This document shows, piece after piece, positions 38,612-46,765 of a DNA stretch of 49,415 bases. Within the stretch, counting starts at the first letter, position 1. Each line of letters opens with the position of its first letter. Below the pieces are notes generated by a model, which was not told where the DNA came from, ran no database searches, and worked only from the letters and a program-made list of their open reading frames with translations. Made by a program: the position numbers and the translations under genes. The stretch comes from an uncultured Flavobacteriales bacterium (GTDB taxonomy: Bacteria; Bacteroidota; Bacteroidia; Flavobacteriales_G; Salibacteraceae): assembly GCA_937899835.1 (NCBI GenBank), contig CALCCE010000146.1, positions 1-49,415 on the forward strand, in the 5' to 3' direction.

Positions 38612-39513
38612 TTTCCTACACCCGGTCTCCTGAAACGGTGAAGCAAGCCGCCGGAAAGTCGGTGGCTTCGTTCATGGCCCTGGAGGAAAGCAACCGAGAT
38701 GCCAAAACGGTGGCTTCTTTTGGTGAAGAGTGGGAGAAATTCAACACCTTTTCCGAAGAAGAAATCAAAGTGGCCGGCGATCAGTACTTCGATGTGCTGG
38801 CAGGGGAGAACCTGAGCCATTTACAAGCCCTGGACCTGGGTTGTGGCTCTGGCCGTTGGACGCGCTACCTCAGTCCTTTGGTGCAATCCATCGAATCCGT
38901 TGATCCAAGTGCGGCTGTATTGTCTGCGGCAGCTACCCATGCCGATTTGGAGAATGTGCGCTGGACCCAGTGTGGCGTGGACGAATTGCCTTTTGCCGAC
39001 GGTAGTTTTGATCTGATTGTATGCTTAGGCGTGTTGCACCACATTCCCGATACCGGTGGCGCTTTGAAAAAAGCAACTACCAAATTGAAGCCCGGCGGTC
39101 GCCTTTTGCTCTATTTATATTATGCCTTGGACAACCGCGGGATAGCCTACCGTACGCTTTTTCACCTCAGCACTGCGGTGCGCAGGGTGGTTTCGGCATT
39201 GCCGGGTGGGCTCAAACGAGGGGTGTGCGATGCCATTGCTGCCTTGGTCTACTGGCCCTTGGTCACATTAGCGCGCCTGGTTCGAGTGTTTACCCAAGCT
39301 TACAAGAAACTTCCTTTGGCGTATTATTGTGATAAAACTTTTCGCATCATGCGCAACGATGCCCTGGATCGTTTCGGTACTCCGCTGGAACAGCGTTTTA
39401 GCCGCCATGAAATTGCTACTATGCTGGAAGCGGCAGGCATGGAAGCCATTCGATTTTCGGAAGGAGAGCCCTACTGGCATTGCGTGAGTACTCGAAAAAG
39501 TGAACCGGAATGA
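38608..39513 (+). CDS. Class I SAM-dependent methyltransferase
   Basis: A 301-residue protein. Motif I LDLGCGSGRWTRYL (75-88), acidic loop SVDPS, DELPFADGSFDLIVCLGVLHHI and the LKPGGRLLLY strand are standard for UbiE/Methyltransf_11 types. The segment after the core has a hydrophobic region (LIYWPLVTLARLV-like) that may attach it to the membrane. It overlaps both neighbours by four bases. The substrate is probably a glycan or lipid-linked sugar, from context. Confidence 0.87.
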   Translation: MISYTRSPETVKQAAGKSVASFMALEESNRDAKTVASFGEEWEKFNTFSEEEIKVAGDQYFDVLAGENLSHLQALDLGCGSGRWTRYLSPLVQSIESVDPSAAVLSAAATHADLENVRWTQCGVDELPFADGSFDLIVCLGVLHHIPDTGGALKKATTKLKPGGRLLLYLYYALDNRGIAYRTLFHLSTAVRRVVSALPGGLKRGVCDAIAALVYWPLVTLARLVRVFTQAYKKLPLAYYCDKTFRIMRNDALDRFGTPLEQRFSRHEIATMLEAAGMEAIRFSEGEPYWHCVSTRKSEPE

Positions 39514-40592
39514 GCAAGAAAGTATTGATTGTGGCTTCGCACTACCGCGACCGGTCGCCTGGCCAGCGGTTTCGATTCGAACAATACCTCGATTATTTGG
39601 CCGAAAAGGGTTTTGAGTGCCACCTGAGCAATATCATAACCCCCGAAGACGACCGCATGCTCTACCGGCCGGGGCACTACTTTAAAAAGTTTTTGTTTAC
39701 CCGAAAAGCGCATCAGCGTAGAAAAGCTGATTTGCGAAACATCGACCAATACGACATCGTGTTCATTTTTCGGGAAGCCTTGCTCACCCGCTCCATGTAT
39801 TTTGAAAAACAATTCAGCGCCAGTAAAGCCAAGGTGGTCTTCGATTTTGACGATGCGATATGGCTGAGCAACGTGAGCAACGCCAACCGGTGGTTCAAGT
39901 GGTTGAAAAATCCGGGCAAAACCGGACACCTCATTGCACTGGCCGATGTGGTATTTGCGGGCAATGATTACCTCAAAGCCTACGCTGCACAATTTAATTC
40001 CAACATTCGAATTGTGCCCACCACGATAGATACTGATGAATACAAACGGGTGGCCTTGCCGCCCCGCGAACCGGTGTGCATCGGGTGGAGTGGGAGCATC
40101 ACCACCATACAGCATTTTGAGTTTGCTTTGCCGTTTTTGCGCCAGATCAAAAAGCGTTTCGGCGATCGGGTGAGCATCAAGGTCATTGGAGACGGCAATT
40201 ACCGGCACGAGGAATTGGGCATAAAGGGCATTCCCTGGAACAAAAAAGACGAATTGAAAGAGCTTTCGGGTATCGACATTGGCATTATGCCCTTGCCAGA
40301 CGATGAATGGGCCAAGGGCAAATGCGGCTTAAAAGGATTGCAGTACATGGCCCTGGAAATTCCGACCATAATGTCGCCGGTTGGCGTCAATTCCGAAATC
40401 ATTGACGATGGCCGAAATGGTTTTCTGGCCAATCGGCCCGAAGAATGGGTCGATAAAATCACCCGCTTGATCGAATCGGCGGAGATGCGCCAACAACTCG
40501 GAACGGCAGCCCGTCAAACCGTTATTGATCATTACTCGGTTTTCGCGCATCGCGACCGTTATGTACAGTTCTTTAAAGAGCTATTGAATTAG
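39510..40592 (+). CDS. Glycosyltransferase family 1/4 type (GT-B fold)
   Basis: A 360-residue glycosyltransferase. The N-terminal domain has the RSPGQRFRFEQYLDYL pattern and VVFDFDDAIW; the C-terminal nucleotide-sugar domain has IGWSGS, IKVIGDG, IMPLPDDEWAKGKCGLKGLQYMALEIPTI split over two segments, with the E of MALE as usual for GT4. It probably transfers a sugar in surface glycan assembly. Third gene of the epimerase operon (ATGA overlap). Confidence 0.88.
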   Translation: MSKKVLIVASHYRDRSPGQRFRFEQYLDYLAEKGFECHLSNIITPEDDRMLYRPGHYFKKFLFTRKAHQRRKADLRNIDQYDIVFIFREALLTRSMYFEKQFSASKAKVVFDFDDAIWLSNVSNANRWFKWLKNPGKTGHLIALADVVFAGNDYLKAYAAQFNSNIRIVPTTIDTDEYKRVALPPREPVCIGWSGSITTIQHFEFALPFLRQIKKRFGDRVSIKVIGDGNYRHEELGIKGIPWNKKDELKELSGIDIGIMPLPDDEWAKGKCGLKGLQYMALEIPTIMSPVGVNSEIIDDGRNGFLANRPEEWVDKITRLIESAEMRQQLGTAARQTVIDHYSVFAHRDRYVQFFKELLN

Positions 40593-40611
40593 GCGGAAAG
40601 TCCTACTTTTG
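40584..40611 (+). promoter_or_regulatory. Promoter of gcvT
   Basis: TTG (40584-40586), 17 bases, then TACTTTTG (40604-40611), an exact TAnnTTTG. It is 17 bases from the ATG at 40629 and overlaps the end of the glycosyltransferase gene. Confidence 0.6.
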
Positions 40612-40628
40612 CCAAAAATCCCCAAGAA

Positions 40629-41711
40629 ATGAAGAGCACAGCCCTAACCCAAACTCACATCAATTTAGGAGCCAAAATGGTTCCCTTTGCAGGATACAAC
40701 ATGCCGGTGCAATACACCGGAGTAAACGATGAACACCATTGTGTACGTGCTGGAGTAGGGGTTTTCGATGTTTCGCACATGGGCGAATTCATCTTGCGGG
40801 GCGAACATGCACTCGACCTCATTCAGCGGGTTTCTTCTAACGATGCTACCAAACTGTTTGACGGCAAGGCACAATACAGCTATCTGCCCAATGGTAAAGG
40901 CGGCATTGTAGATGACTTGCTCATCTACCGCATCGAAGAAAATGCTTACATGTTGGTGGTCAATGCTTCCAACATCGAAAAAGATTGGGATTGGATCAGC
41001 CAACACAACGACAAAGGAGTAGAGATGCTCAACATCTCCGACCAAACTTCATTGCTCGCCGTACAAGGCCCTCATGCAACGGAAGCTCTAAAATCCCTCA
41101 CTGACATTGATCTCGAAGGTATGGGGTACTACACCTTTCAAAAAGGAACCTTTGCCGGCAAAGAGAATGTGCTGGTAAGTGCTACCGGATACACAGGAGC
41201 GGGTGGTTTTGAGGTGTATTTCGACAACGAACACGCTACAGACATTTGGGAGGCCATTTTCGAAGCTGGCCAGGAATATGGTATTCAGCCCATTGGTTTG
41301 GCGGCCCGGGATACCTTGCGCTTAGAAATGGGTTTTTGCCTCTATGGCAACGACATTGACGATACTACTTCACCATTAGAAGCGGGTTTAGGTTGGGTCA
41401 CCAAATTCACCAAAGATTTTATTGACCGCCCTTTCCTCGAACAGCAAAAAGCCGATGGGGTGACCCAACGCCTCACTGGTTTTCAAATGGTGGGCCGGGG
41501 CATTCCCCGCCAGGGCTACAACATTTTAGATGCCGAAAACAACGTGATTGGCCGGGTTACTTCCGGTACCCAATCGCCCTCTTTGGGCTATGCCGTTGGT
41601 TTGGGCTATTTAAACAAGGCTTTTACTACTCCGGGTACTGAAATATTCATTTCCATTCGAAACAAATCTGTAGCGGCTGCGGTTACCAAACCACCGTTTT
41701 ATAAATCTTGA
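40629..41711 (+). CDS. gcvT: Glycine cleavage system T protein (aminomethyltransferase)
   Basis: A 360-residue protein of normal GcvT length. [30 protein letters not shown], the folate-binding [11 protein letters not shown] and [18 protein letters not shown] are conserved. It moves the aminomethyl group from lipoylated H protein to tetrahydrofolate, releasing ammonia. The H and P protein genes are not in the window. It is the first gene of a dense plus-strand run; a following phosphatase gene starts 17 bases later (or overlaps by four bases if a TTG is used). Confidence 0.96.
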   Translation: MKSTALTQTHINLGAKMVPFAGYNMPVQYTGVNDEHHCVRAGVGVFDVSHMGEFILRGEHALDLIQRVSSNDATKLFDGKAQYSYLPNGKGGIVDDLLIYRIEENAYMLVVNASNIEKDWDWISQHNDKGVEMLNISDQTSLLAVQGPHATEALKSLTDIDLEGMGYYTFQKGTFAGKENVLVSATGYTGAGGFEVYFDNEHATDIWEAIFEAGQEYGIQPIGLAARDTLRLEMGFCLYGNDIDDTTSPLEAGLGWVTKFTKDFIDRPFLEQQKADGVTQRLTGFQMVGRGIPRQGYNILDAENNVIGRVTSGTQSPSLGYAVGLGYLNKAFTTPGTEIFISIRNKSVAAAVTKPPFYKS

Positions 41712-41728
41712 CGGTCGCTTTTTCTCCT

Positions 41729-42445
41729 ATGTTCACTTTAGACGTTGCTTTAACTCCTCGCCTTTACTCGCTATATGCGCATCCCGATAGTGTGGTGGTG
41801 GTGATTGATATCTTAAGGGCTACCACGGCCATTTGTACTGCCTTTGAAAACGGGGTAGAAAAAATGATTCCGGTGGCGACCTTAGAGGAAGCCTGGGCTT
41901 ACCGGGAAAAAGGCTATCTGCTGGGAGCAGAGCGCAACGGTGAAAAAATTGAAGGGGCCGATTTTGGCAACTCTCCTTACGATTACATGGGAGATCACCT
42001 CAAAGGGAAAACCACGGTGATTACCACCACCAACGGTACACGGGCCATTGAAATGTCCAAAGACTCGCACCAGGTGATCATCGGTTCATTCGTCAACATC
42101 GATGTAGTGGTCAACCATCTGATCCAAAGCAAACGGAATGTGGTGTTGTTGTGTGCCGGCTGGAAGGAGAAGTTCAACTTAGAGGATACCATGTTTGCCG
42201 GAGCGCTGGTAGATCGCCTTGCCGAACACGAACAGTTTGCCGATGTATCGGATGCGGCCCTTATTGCCCGCTACCTGTATGCCAATGCAATGGAAGACCC
42301 GTATCATTTCCTGAAAAATTCTTCGCACCGCAAGCGGATGCAAAAGTTGAATTTGAAGGAAGATATCCGCTACAGCCTCAACCCGGAGAGGTCTGAGATC
42401 ATCCCGGTGCTAAAAAATGGGGCGCTCGTACAATTATCCCGATAA
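41729..42445 (+). CDS. comB: 2-phosphosulfolactate phosphatase
   Basis: A 238-residue ComB family enzyme. DVVVVIDILRATT-like motif (here SVVVVIDILRATTAICTAF), GERNG-type motif (LLGAERNGEKIEGADFGNSP), TTNGTRA and CAGWKEKFNLEDTMFAG are family hallmarks. It dephosphorylates 2-phosphosulfolactate to sulfolactate, a coenzyme M step in archaea; in bacteria it likely serves sulfonate or sulfonolipid metabolism. ATG at 41729 gives the usual start; a TTG at 41708 overlapping the gcvT stop is possible. Confidence 0.9.
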   Translation: MFTLDVALTPRLYSLYAHPDSVVVVIDILRATTAICTAFENGVEKMIPVATLEEAWAYREKGYLLGAERNGEKIEGADFGNSPYDYMGDHLKGKTTVITTTNGTRAIEMSKDSHQVIIGSFVNIDVVVNHLIQSKRNVVLLCAGWKEKFNLEDTMFAGALVDRLAEHEQFADVSDAALIARYLYANAMEDPYHFLKNSSHRKRMQKLNLKEDIRYSLNPERSEIIPVLKNGALVQLSR

Positions 42446-42480
42446 AATTTTATCTTGCGTACCGTTAAAACCGGAACGCA

Positions 42481-43461
42481 TTGGCTCAAAAAGCGTTGTC
42501 AGTCCTGCTTATCCTCACCTTGATTGCAGGCAATTCCCAACCCTCCTATTCGTGGGGTTTCTTTGCGCACAAGCGCATCAACCGCATGGCGGTGATGGGG
42601 TTGCCTACTGAACTCATGGCTTTTTACAAGTCAAACATTGAGTTCATAACCGATCATGCAGTAGATCCTGACAAGCGAAGGTATGCTGTAGAGCAGGAAG
42701 CTGCTCGTCATTACATCGACATAGATCACTACGGGAAAAAGCCGTTTGAAAACATGCCCAGAAGGTGGAAAGAGGCGGTAGCCAAGTATTCACAAGATAC
42801 CTTGGAGGCCTACGGTATTGTGCCCTGGCACATCGACCGGATGATGTTTCGCCTCACCAAAGCCTTTAAAGAAAAAGACTTCAACCGCATTTTGCGGTAT
42901 TCCTCCGATCTTGGGCATTATATTGGTGATGCCCATGTGCCCTTACACACCACTGAAAACTACAACGGACAGCTTACCAACCAAAAAGGCATTCACGGAT
43001 TTTGGGAATCGCGCTTGCCCGAGTTGATGATAGACGACTACGACTTTTTTGTGGGCAAGGTGGAGTATTACGAAAGTCCGCTTGATGAGGCTTGGGAAGC
43101 CGTGGAAGCCAGTCATGCGGCTTTGGATTCGGTACTAAGGTTTGAAAAAGAACTCTCGCAAGAATATAGCGGTGATCTAAAATTCAGCTTCGAGCAACGC
43201 GGAGGTATCAGTACACGCGTATATTCGCGTGAGTTTTCAATGGCTTATCACCAACGTTTAGACGGAATGGTGGAACGCCGAATGAAGGCAGCTATTCATT
43301 GTGTGGCCAGCATGTGGTACACCGCTTGGATCAACGCAGGGCGCCCCGACCTTTTGCCTTTGCGCGAAAAAGGCATGACCGATGAGATGGAGAAAAAAAT
43401 AGCAACTGATAATAAAAAGTACGAATCCGGAAAGATCAAGGGACGTGAACACCAACAATAA
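42481..43461 (+). CDS. Exported zinc-dependent phospholipase C / S1-P1 nuclease-like protein
   Basis: A 326-residue secreted protein. The signal peptide ends so that Trp25 (SYSWGFFAH) becomes residue 1, and Trp1 with His30 are zinc ligands in this superfamily. Further ligands appear in ITDHAVDPD, RHYIDIDHY and the LGHYIGDAHVPLH segment (His146, His152, His156). The fold handles phospholipids or single-stranded nucleic acid; which one cannot be decided. The start is a TTG at 42481, as no ATG precedes the signal. The next gene overlaps its last 17 bases. Confidence 0.85.
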   Translation: MAQKALSVLLILTLIAGNSQPSYSWGFFAHKRINRMAVMGLPTELMAFYKSNIEFITDHAVDPDKRRYAVEQEAARHYIDIDHYGKKPFENMPRRWKEAVAKYSQDTLEAYGIVPWHIDRMMFRLTKAFKEKDFNRILRYSSDLGHYIGDAHVPLHTTENYNGQLTNQKGIHGFWESRLPELMIDDYDFFVGKVEYYESPLDEAWEAVEASHAALDSVLRFEKELSQEYSGDLKFSFEQRGGISTRVYSREFSMAYHQRLDGMVERRMKAAIHCVASMWYTAWINAGRPDLLPLREKGMTDEMEKKIATDNKKYESGKIKGREHQQ

Positions 43462-44089
43462 CTACAGGCGCTACAGTTCCTTCCTTCTGATGTTGATGGC
43501 AATGGGAATATGGGGATGCTCGGGCGGAGTTTCGTCCGTCAACACTCCAAATTTCAAAGCCTTGCCTACTTATGCAGAGTCGGGCAAACTGCAATGTGTC
43601 ATCGAAATACCAGCTGGTACCAACCACAAAGTAGAATATGTTCCAGGGTCTAACTCCTTTGAGGTAGACCAGGTGAACGGCAAAGATCGGGTGATCAACT
43701 TCTTGCCTTACTTTGGCAATTATGGCTTTTTGCCCTCTACTTTTATGGATCCCGATAAGGGAGGAGATGGGGATGCGCTAGACGTATTGGTGCTTTCCGA
43801 GAGTGTGCCATCAGGTACGGTAATGGAGATTATTCCGTTGGGAATGATCAAGATGAAAGACCTGGGTGTGGAAGACCACAAAGTGATCGCTGTGCCGGCC
43901 GATCCCGCTTTGCGGACGGTGAAAGCCACCGAATACAAAGACCTGACCCCGGAGTTGATTTACATCATCGAGCTGTGGTTTGAAAACTACAACGGGCACG
44001 GCAACATCCTGTTACTGGGGTGGAAAAACGAACAGAAAACCTACCACGAGATTGAAAAGTGGCGCCTGAAAACGGAAGACGAGGAATAA
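43445..44089 (+). CDS. Family I inorganic pyrophosphatase, predicted lipoprotein
   Basis: A 214-residue protein. The C-terminal 170 residues are a soluble family I pyrophosphatase: LPYFGNYGFLPSTF, the metal-binding DGDALDVLVL (Asp108, Asp110, Asp113, matching the D-G-D-P-x-D signature) and AVPADPA. The N-terminus is a signal with lipobox GIWGC (Cys25), so it would be exported and lipid-anchored, unlike the cytosolic enzyme. The start is GTG at 43445, inside the preceding phospholipase gene; the following glycosyltransferase overlaps its end. It may degrade pyrophosphate in the periplasm, for example next to the phosphohydrolase upstream. Confidence 0.88.
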   Translation: MNTNNNYRRYSSFLLMLMAMGIWGCSGGVSSVNTPNFKALPTYAESGKLQCVIEIPAGTNHKVEYVPGSNSFEVDQVNGKDRVINFLPYFGNYGFLPSTFMDPDKGGDGDALDVLVLSESVPSGTVMEIIPLGMIKMKDLGVEDHKVIAVPADPALRTVKATEYKDLTPELIYIIELWFENYNGHGNILLLGWKNEQKTYHEIEKWRLKTEDEE

Positions 44090-45189
44090 ACAACATCCTT
44101 GTTTTAGAGCCCTTTTTTGGCGGATCTCACGCTGCATGGCTGCGTGGTTTGCAAAACCATTGCAGCGACAATGTGCAATGGCTTCGTTTGCCGGCTTCGC
44201 ATTGGAAATGGCGCATGCACGGTGCGGCCGTCAGTTTTGCACGAAAATTTCAGGAACTCGATACCCGGCCCGATTTTTTGTTGGCCACCGACATGCTGGA
44301 TCTGGCTACCTTTTTAGGCTTGGCTGGCGAAGCAGTGAGGGACATTCCGGTGAGCGTTTATTTCCACGAAAACCAGTTGACCTATCCCAAATCAGAACAG
44401 GATACCGACCATCTGGCGCAACGGGACAATCACTACGGGTTTATTAACTATACCTCGGCCCTGGCCGCTGATGAGGTGTTGTTCAATTCAAATTACCACC
44501 AACGTACGTTTTTAGAAGCGCTTCAAGTAATGCTAGAGCGCTTGCCCGACCACCGCGAAAAGGCCAATGTAGCACACATTGCTGCCAAAAGCAGGGTGGT
44601 GCCGCTTCAACTGGATTTAAAGCAACTCGATGCGAAAAAGGCCAGGGTGCCCAACAAGGTGCCTTTGATTTTGTGGAACCATCGGTGGGAGCACGATAAA
44701 AACCCCCAGGCTTTTTTCGAATGCCTGTTTCGCCTGCAAATGGAGGGGCTTGATTTTGAGGTAGTCCTATTGGGCGAACGCCACCAGCGCTGGCCAGCAA
44801 TTTTCGATGAAGCACAGGAGCGTTTAAAAGGGCGCATCGTACAATTTGGCCCGGTAGCATCCAGAAAAGAATATGCCGCGTGGTTGCACCGGGCAGATGT
44901 TTTGCCAGTGACTTCCCAACAGGATTTTTTCGGCATTAGCCTGGTGGAAGCTTTGTATTGTGAGGTGTATCCACTGTTGCCCAATCGACTGGTTTTTCCG
45001 GAGCATTTGCCTCAGGAGTTGCACCAAACCCATTTGTACCACACCAACAACGAACTGTTTGAAAAGTTAAAAGCCCTGTTGAGGGTGCCCTCGACTTTGC
45101 AAAAAGCCTCTTTTAAGCACCTGGCTGAGCCCTACGCCTGGAAGGCTGAGCCATTGCCCTGGCTCACTTTGATGGGTAGGTTGCTTTGA
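44059..45189 (+). CDS. GTDC1/QTMAN-like glycosyltransferase (DUF3524), putative tRNA-queuosine mannosyltransferase
   Basis: A 376-residue protein. The N-terminal ILVLEPFFGGSHAAWL and LPASHWKWRMHGAA are diagnostic of the DUF3524/GTDC1 family, followed by VYFHENQLTYP and, in the GT-B half, WNHRWEHDKNP and SQQDFFGISLVEALYC. The animal member mannosylates queuosine in tRNA-Asp; the bacterial role is inferred. The start is GTG at 44059, the only plausible start codon before the first strand because an in-frame stop lies just upstream; it overlaps the pyrophosphatase gene by 31 bases. It is convergent with and overlaps the DUF1801 gene end. Confidence 0.85.
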   Translation: MAPENGRRGINNILVLEPFFGGSHAAWLRGLQNHCSDNVQWLRLPASHWKWRMHGAAVSFARKFQELDTRPDFLLATDMLDLATFLGLAGEAVRDIPVSVYFHENQLTYPKSEQDTDHLAQRDNHYGFINYTSALAADEVLFNSNYHQRTFLEALQVMLERLPDHREKANVAHIAAKSRVVPLQLDLKQLDAKKARVPNKVPLILWNHRWEHDKNPQAFFECLFRLQMEGLDFEVVLLGERHQRWPAIFDEAQERLKGRIVQFGPVASRKEYAAWLHRADVLPVTSQQDFFGISLVEALYCEVYPLLPNRLVFPEHLPQELHQTHLYHTNNELFEKLKALLRVPSTLQKASFKHLAEPYAWKAEPLPWLTLMGRLL

Positions 45190-45586
45190 GGTAGTTCACC
45201 GAAGCGGCCACCAGTTTTTGCAAAACCTCCGCGTTCACATCTTCTAGTCGCTTGATGTACAAACACGATTTTCCAGTTTTGTATTTGCCCAGCTTCGCCA
45301 GCAAATCTTCGTAGCCCTCGAACCCCGACATGAGATAGAGCGTAAGATTTTGTTTGCGAGGTGAAAATCCGGTGAGAAACCAATCGCCTTCGCGGCCACT
45401 GGCATAGCGGTAGTGGTAGTCACCGAAGCCCACGATAGAAGGTCCCCATAGTTGCGCTTCAGAGCCGGTAATTTCCGACATCCACGTTAACAAGGTTTCG
45501 CAGTCTTTGCGTTTTTGATCGTCGGCTACCTCAGCCAAAAAAGCGGTAACATCACCTGCATTAGGAGCAGTTTTCAATTTAGCCAT
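45164..45586 (-). CDS. DUF1801 domain protein
   Basis: A 140-residue protein: DVTAFLAEVADDQKRKDCETLL, then LWGPSIVGFGDYHYRYASGREGDW and FSPRKQNLTLYLM are typical of the DUF1801 (YdhG-like) fold. The function is not established for the family. Its 3' end overlaps the convergent glycosyltransferase gene by 26 bases. It is a single gene. Confidence 0.9.
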   Translation of the reverse strand: MAKLKTAPNAGDVTAFLAEVADDQKRKDCETLLTWMSEITGSEAQLWGPSIVGFGDYHYRYASGREGDWFLTGFSPRKQNLTLYLMSGFEGYEDLLAKLGKYKTGKSCLYIKRLEDVNAEVLQKLVAASVNYLKATYPSK

Positions 45587-45657
45587 GCTCCAATTTACAA
45601 GAAATTGTGGCTACTGCCTTTTTTGTGTTTCGCTACTTGGAAAACCGGGGCTGGCCA

Positions 45658-46593
45658 TTAGTAATACAGTTTGACCTCGGTGTAGTTGGATTGGTCCATG
45701 CCGCCCGAATTGGAATTCCGGGTTTGGCGCAACAACACCAAATGGCCGGCATCCAGATCATAGTGCATCACATAGTCGTGATTCAGCGAATACGGAGGAA
45801 TATTATTGGTGTCGAGGTTGGAGCCGTTTTTTGCCGCCATTTCGGCGTAGGTACTGCGAATGATGTGGGTGGCCTGATGATCGGGAATGGTTTCTTTGCC
45901 TTCCACAATGCCCATGCTGTCGTTCACCGTGCATTGAAACGCACCAGCCATAGGAAAAGGAGTGCCCCCGTAAGGATTGGGTGCCTGCGTGTTGATGTTT
46001 ACCTCTTGATTTTTTGGCATTTGGCGAACCGGCGGGTTGAAGTAGAGCATCACCCCGGGAAAATAGGAACTCATCAGCTTGTCGGGAGTATCGTAGGAAG
46101 AATCCATTTGCGTTTGGATAGAGGCCATTTGTTCCTGACTCATGGTTTGTCCTGATTTTTTGTAGTAGTCCATCAGGCGTTGAATCACCGTGGCCTTAAC
46201 TTCCTCAAAATTGGTCAGTTCCGTTGTGCCTTCACGCGTAAACTTGAGTTGAAGGGTGATGTCTCGGTAAACGTCTACCGATTCGCTCCAATCTTTACCG
46301 AGCATTTGGTTGGCATTTTCGCCACGCAAAACGGTTTTACCGTATACAACGGTTCCTTCAGACGGGTCGCCACCCGCGTTTAGGGTGAGCACCGCCTCGG
46401 TAACCGTGGCTACTTCCGGGCGCTCGGAGCCATTTACATCTACTTTGGCTTTCACAATTTCCATGCGGTAGGCATGGCCTACTTCTAATTCTGGAAAAAG
46501 ATCGAGTTGGTTGGAGTTTCCGCAACCGCCCAAAAGGGCAGCGCACAAGGCAAGCATCAATGGACGTGGGCCTGCAATCATAGATAATTTCAT
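45658..46593 (-). CDS. Predicted lipoprotein, unknown function
   Basis: A 311-residue protein with signal and lipobox (LLGGC). The mature part looks like a DUF-type Bacteroidota outer-surface or periplasmic lipoprotein with beta strands (VGHAYRMEIVKAKVDV, YRDITLQLKFTREGTTEL) and a helical middle (SQEQMASIQTQMD). No family is recognised with confidence. It stands alone and has the clearest promoter in the window. Confidence 0.7.
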   Translation of the reverse strand: MKLSMIAGPRPLMLALCAALLGGCGNSNQLDLFPELEVGHAYRMEIVKAKVDVNGSERPEVATVTEAVLTLNAGGDPSEGTVVYGKTVLRGENANQMLGKDWSESVDVYRDITLQLKFTREGTTELTNFEEVKATVIQRLMDYYKKSGQTMSQEQMASIQTQMDSSYDTPDKLMSSYFPGVMLYFNPPVRQMPKNQEVNINTQAPNPYGGTPFPMAGAFQCTVNDSMGIVEGKETIPDHQATHIIRSTYAEMAAKNGSNLDTNNIPPYSLNHDYVMHYDLDAGHLVLLRQTRNSNSGGMDQSNYTEVKLYY

Positions 46594-46670
46594 GAGGGTG
46601 GTTTTTGGGTGTATGATGTATGAGGGACGCGGCCAATACAGGCAGGCATCTATACCGGGGCAGGCAATCC

Positions 46671-46700
46671 CAAAGGTAGCACCCTACCAGAACTATGCAA
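46671..46700 (-). promoter_or_regulatory. Bacteroidota-type promoter of the lipoprotein gene
   Basis: Minus strand TTG (46698-46700), 19 bases, then TACCTTTG (46671-46678), an exact TAnnTTTG at standard spacing. The leader to the ATG at 46593 is about 70 bases. Confidence 0.7.
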
Positions 46701-46765
46701 GCCTTTTACCCAAAATGCGGGTACGATCACCAAAAAATCGGAGTCATGCCAGTGAGGAAAAGCAA

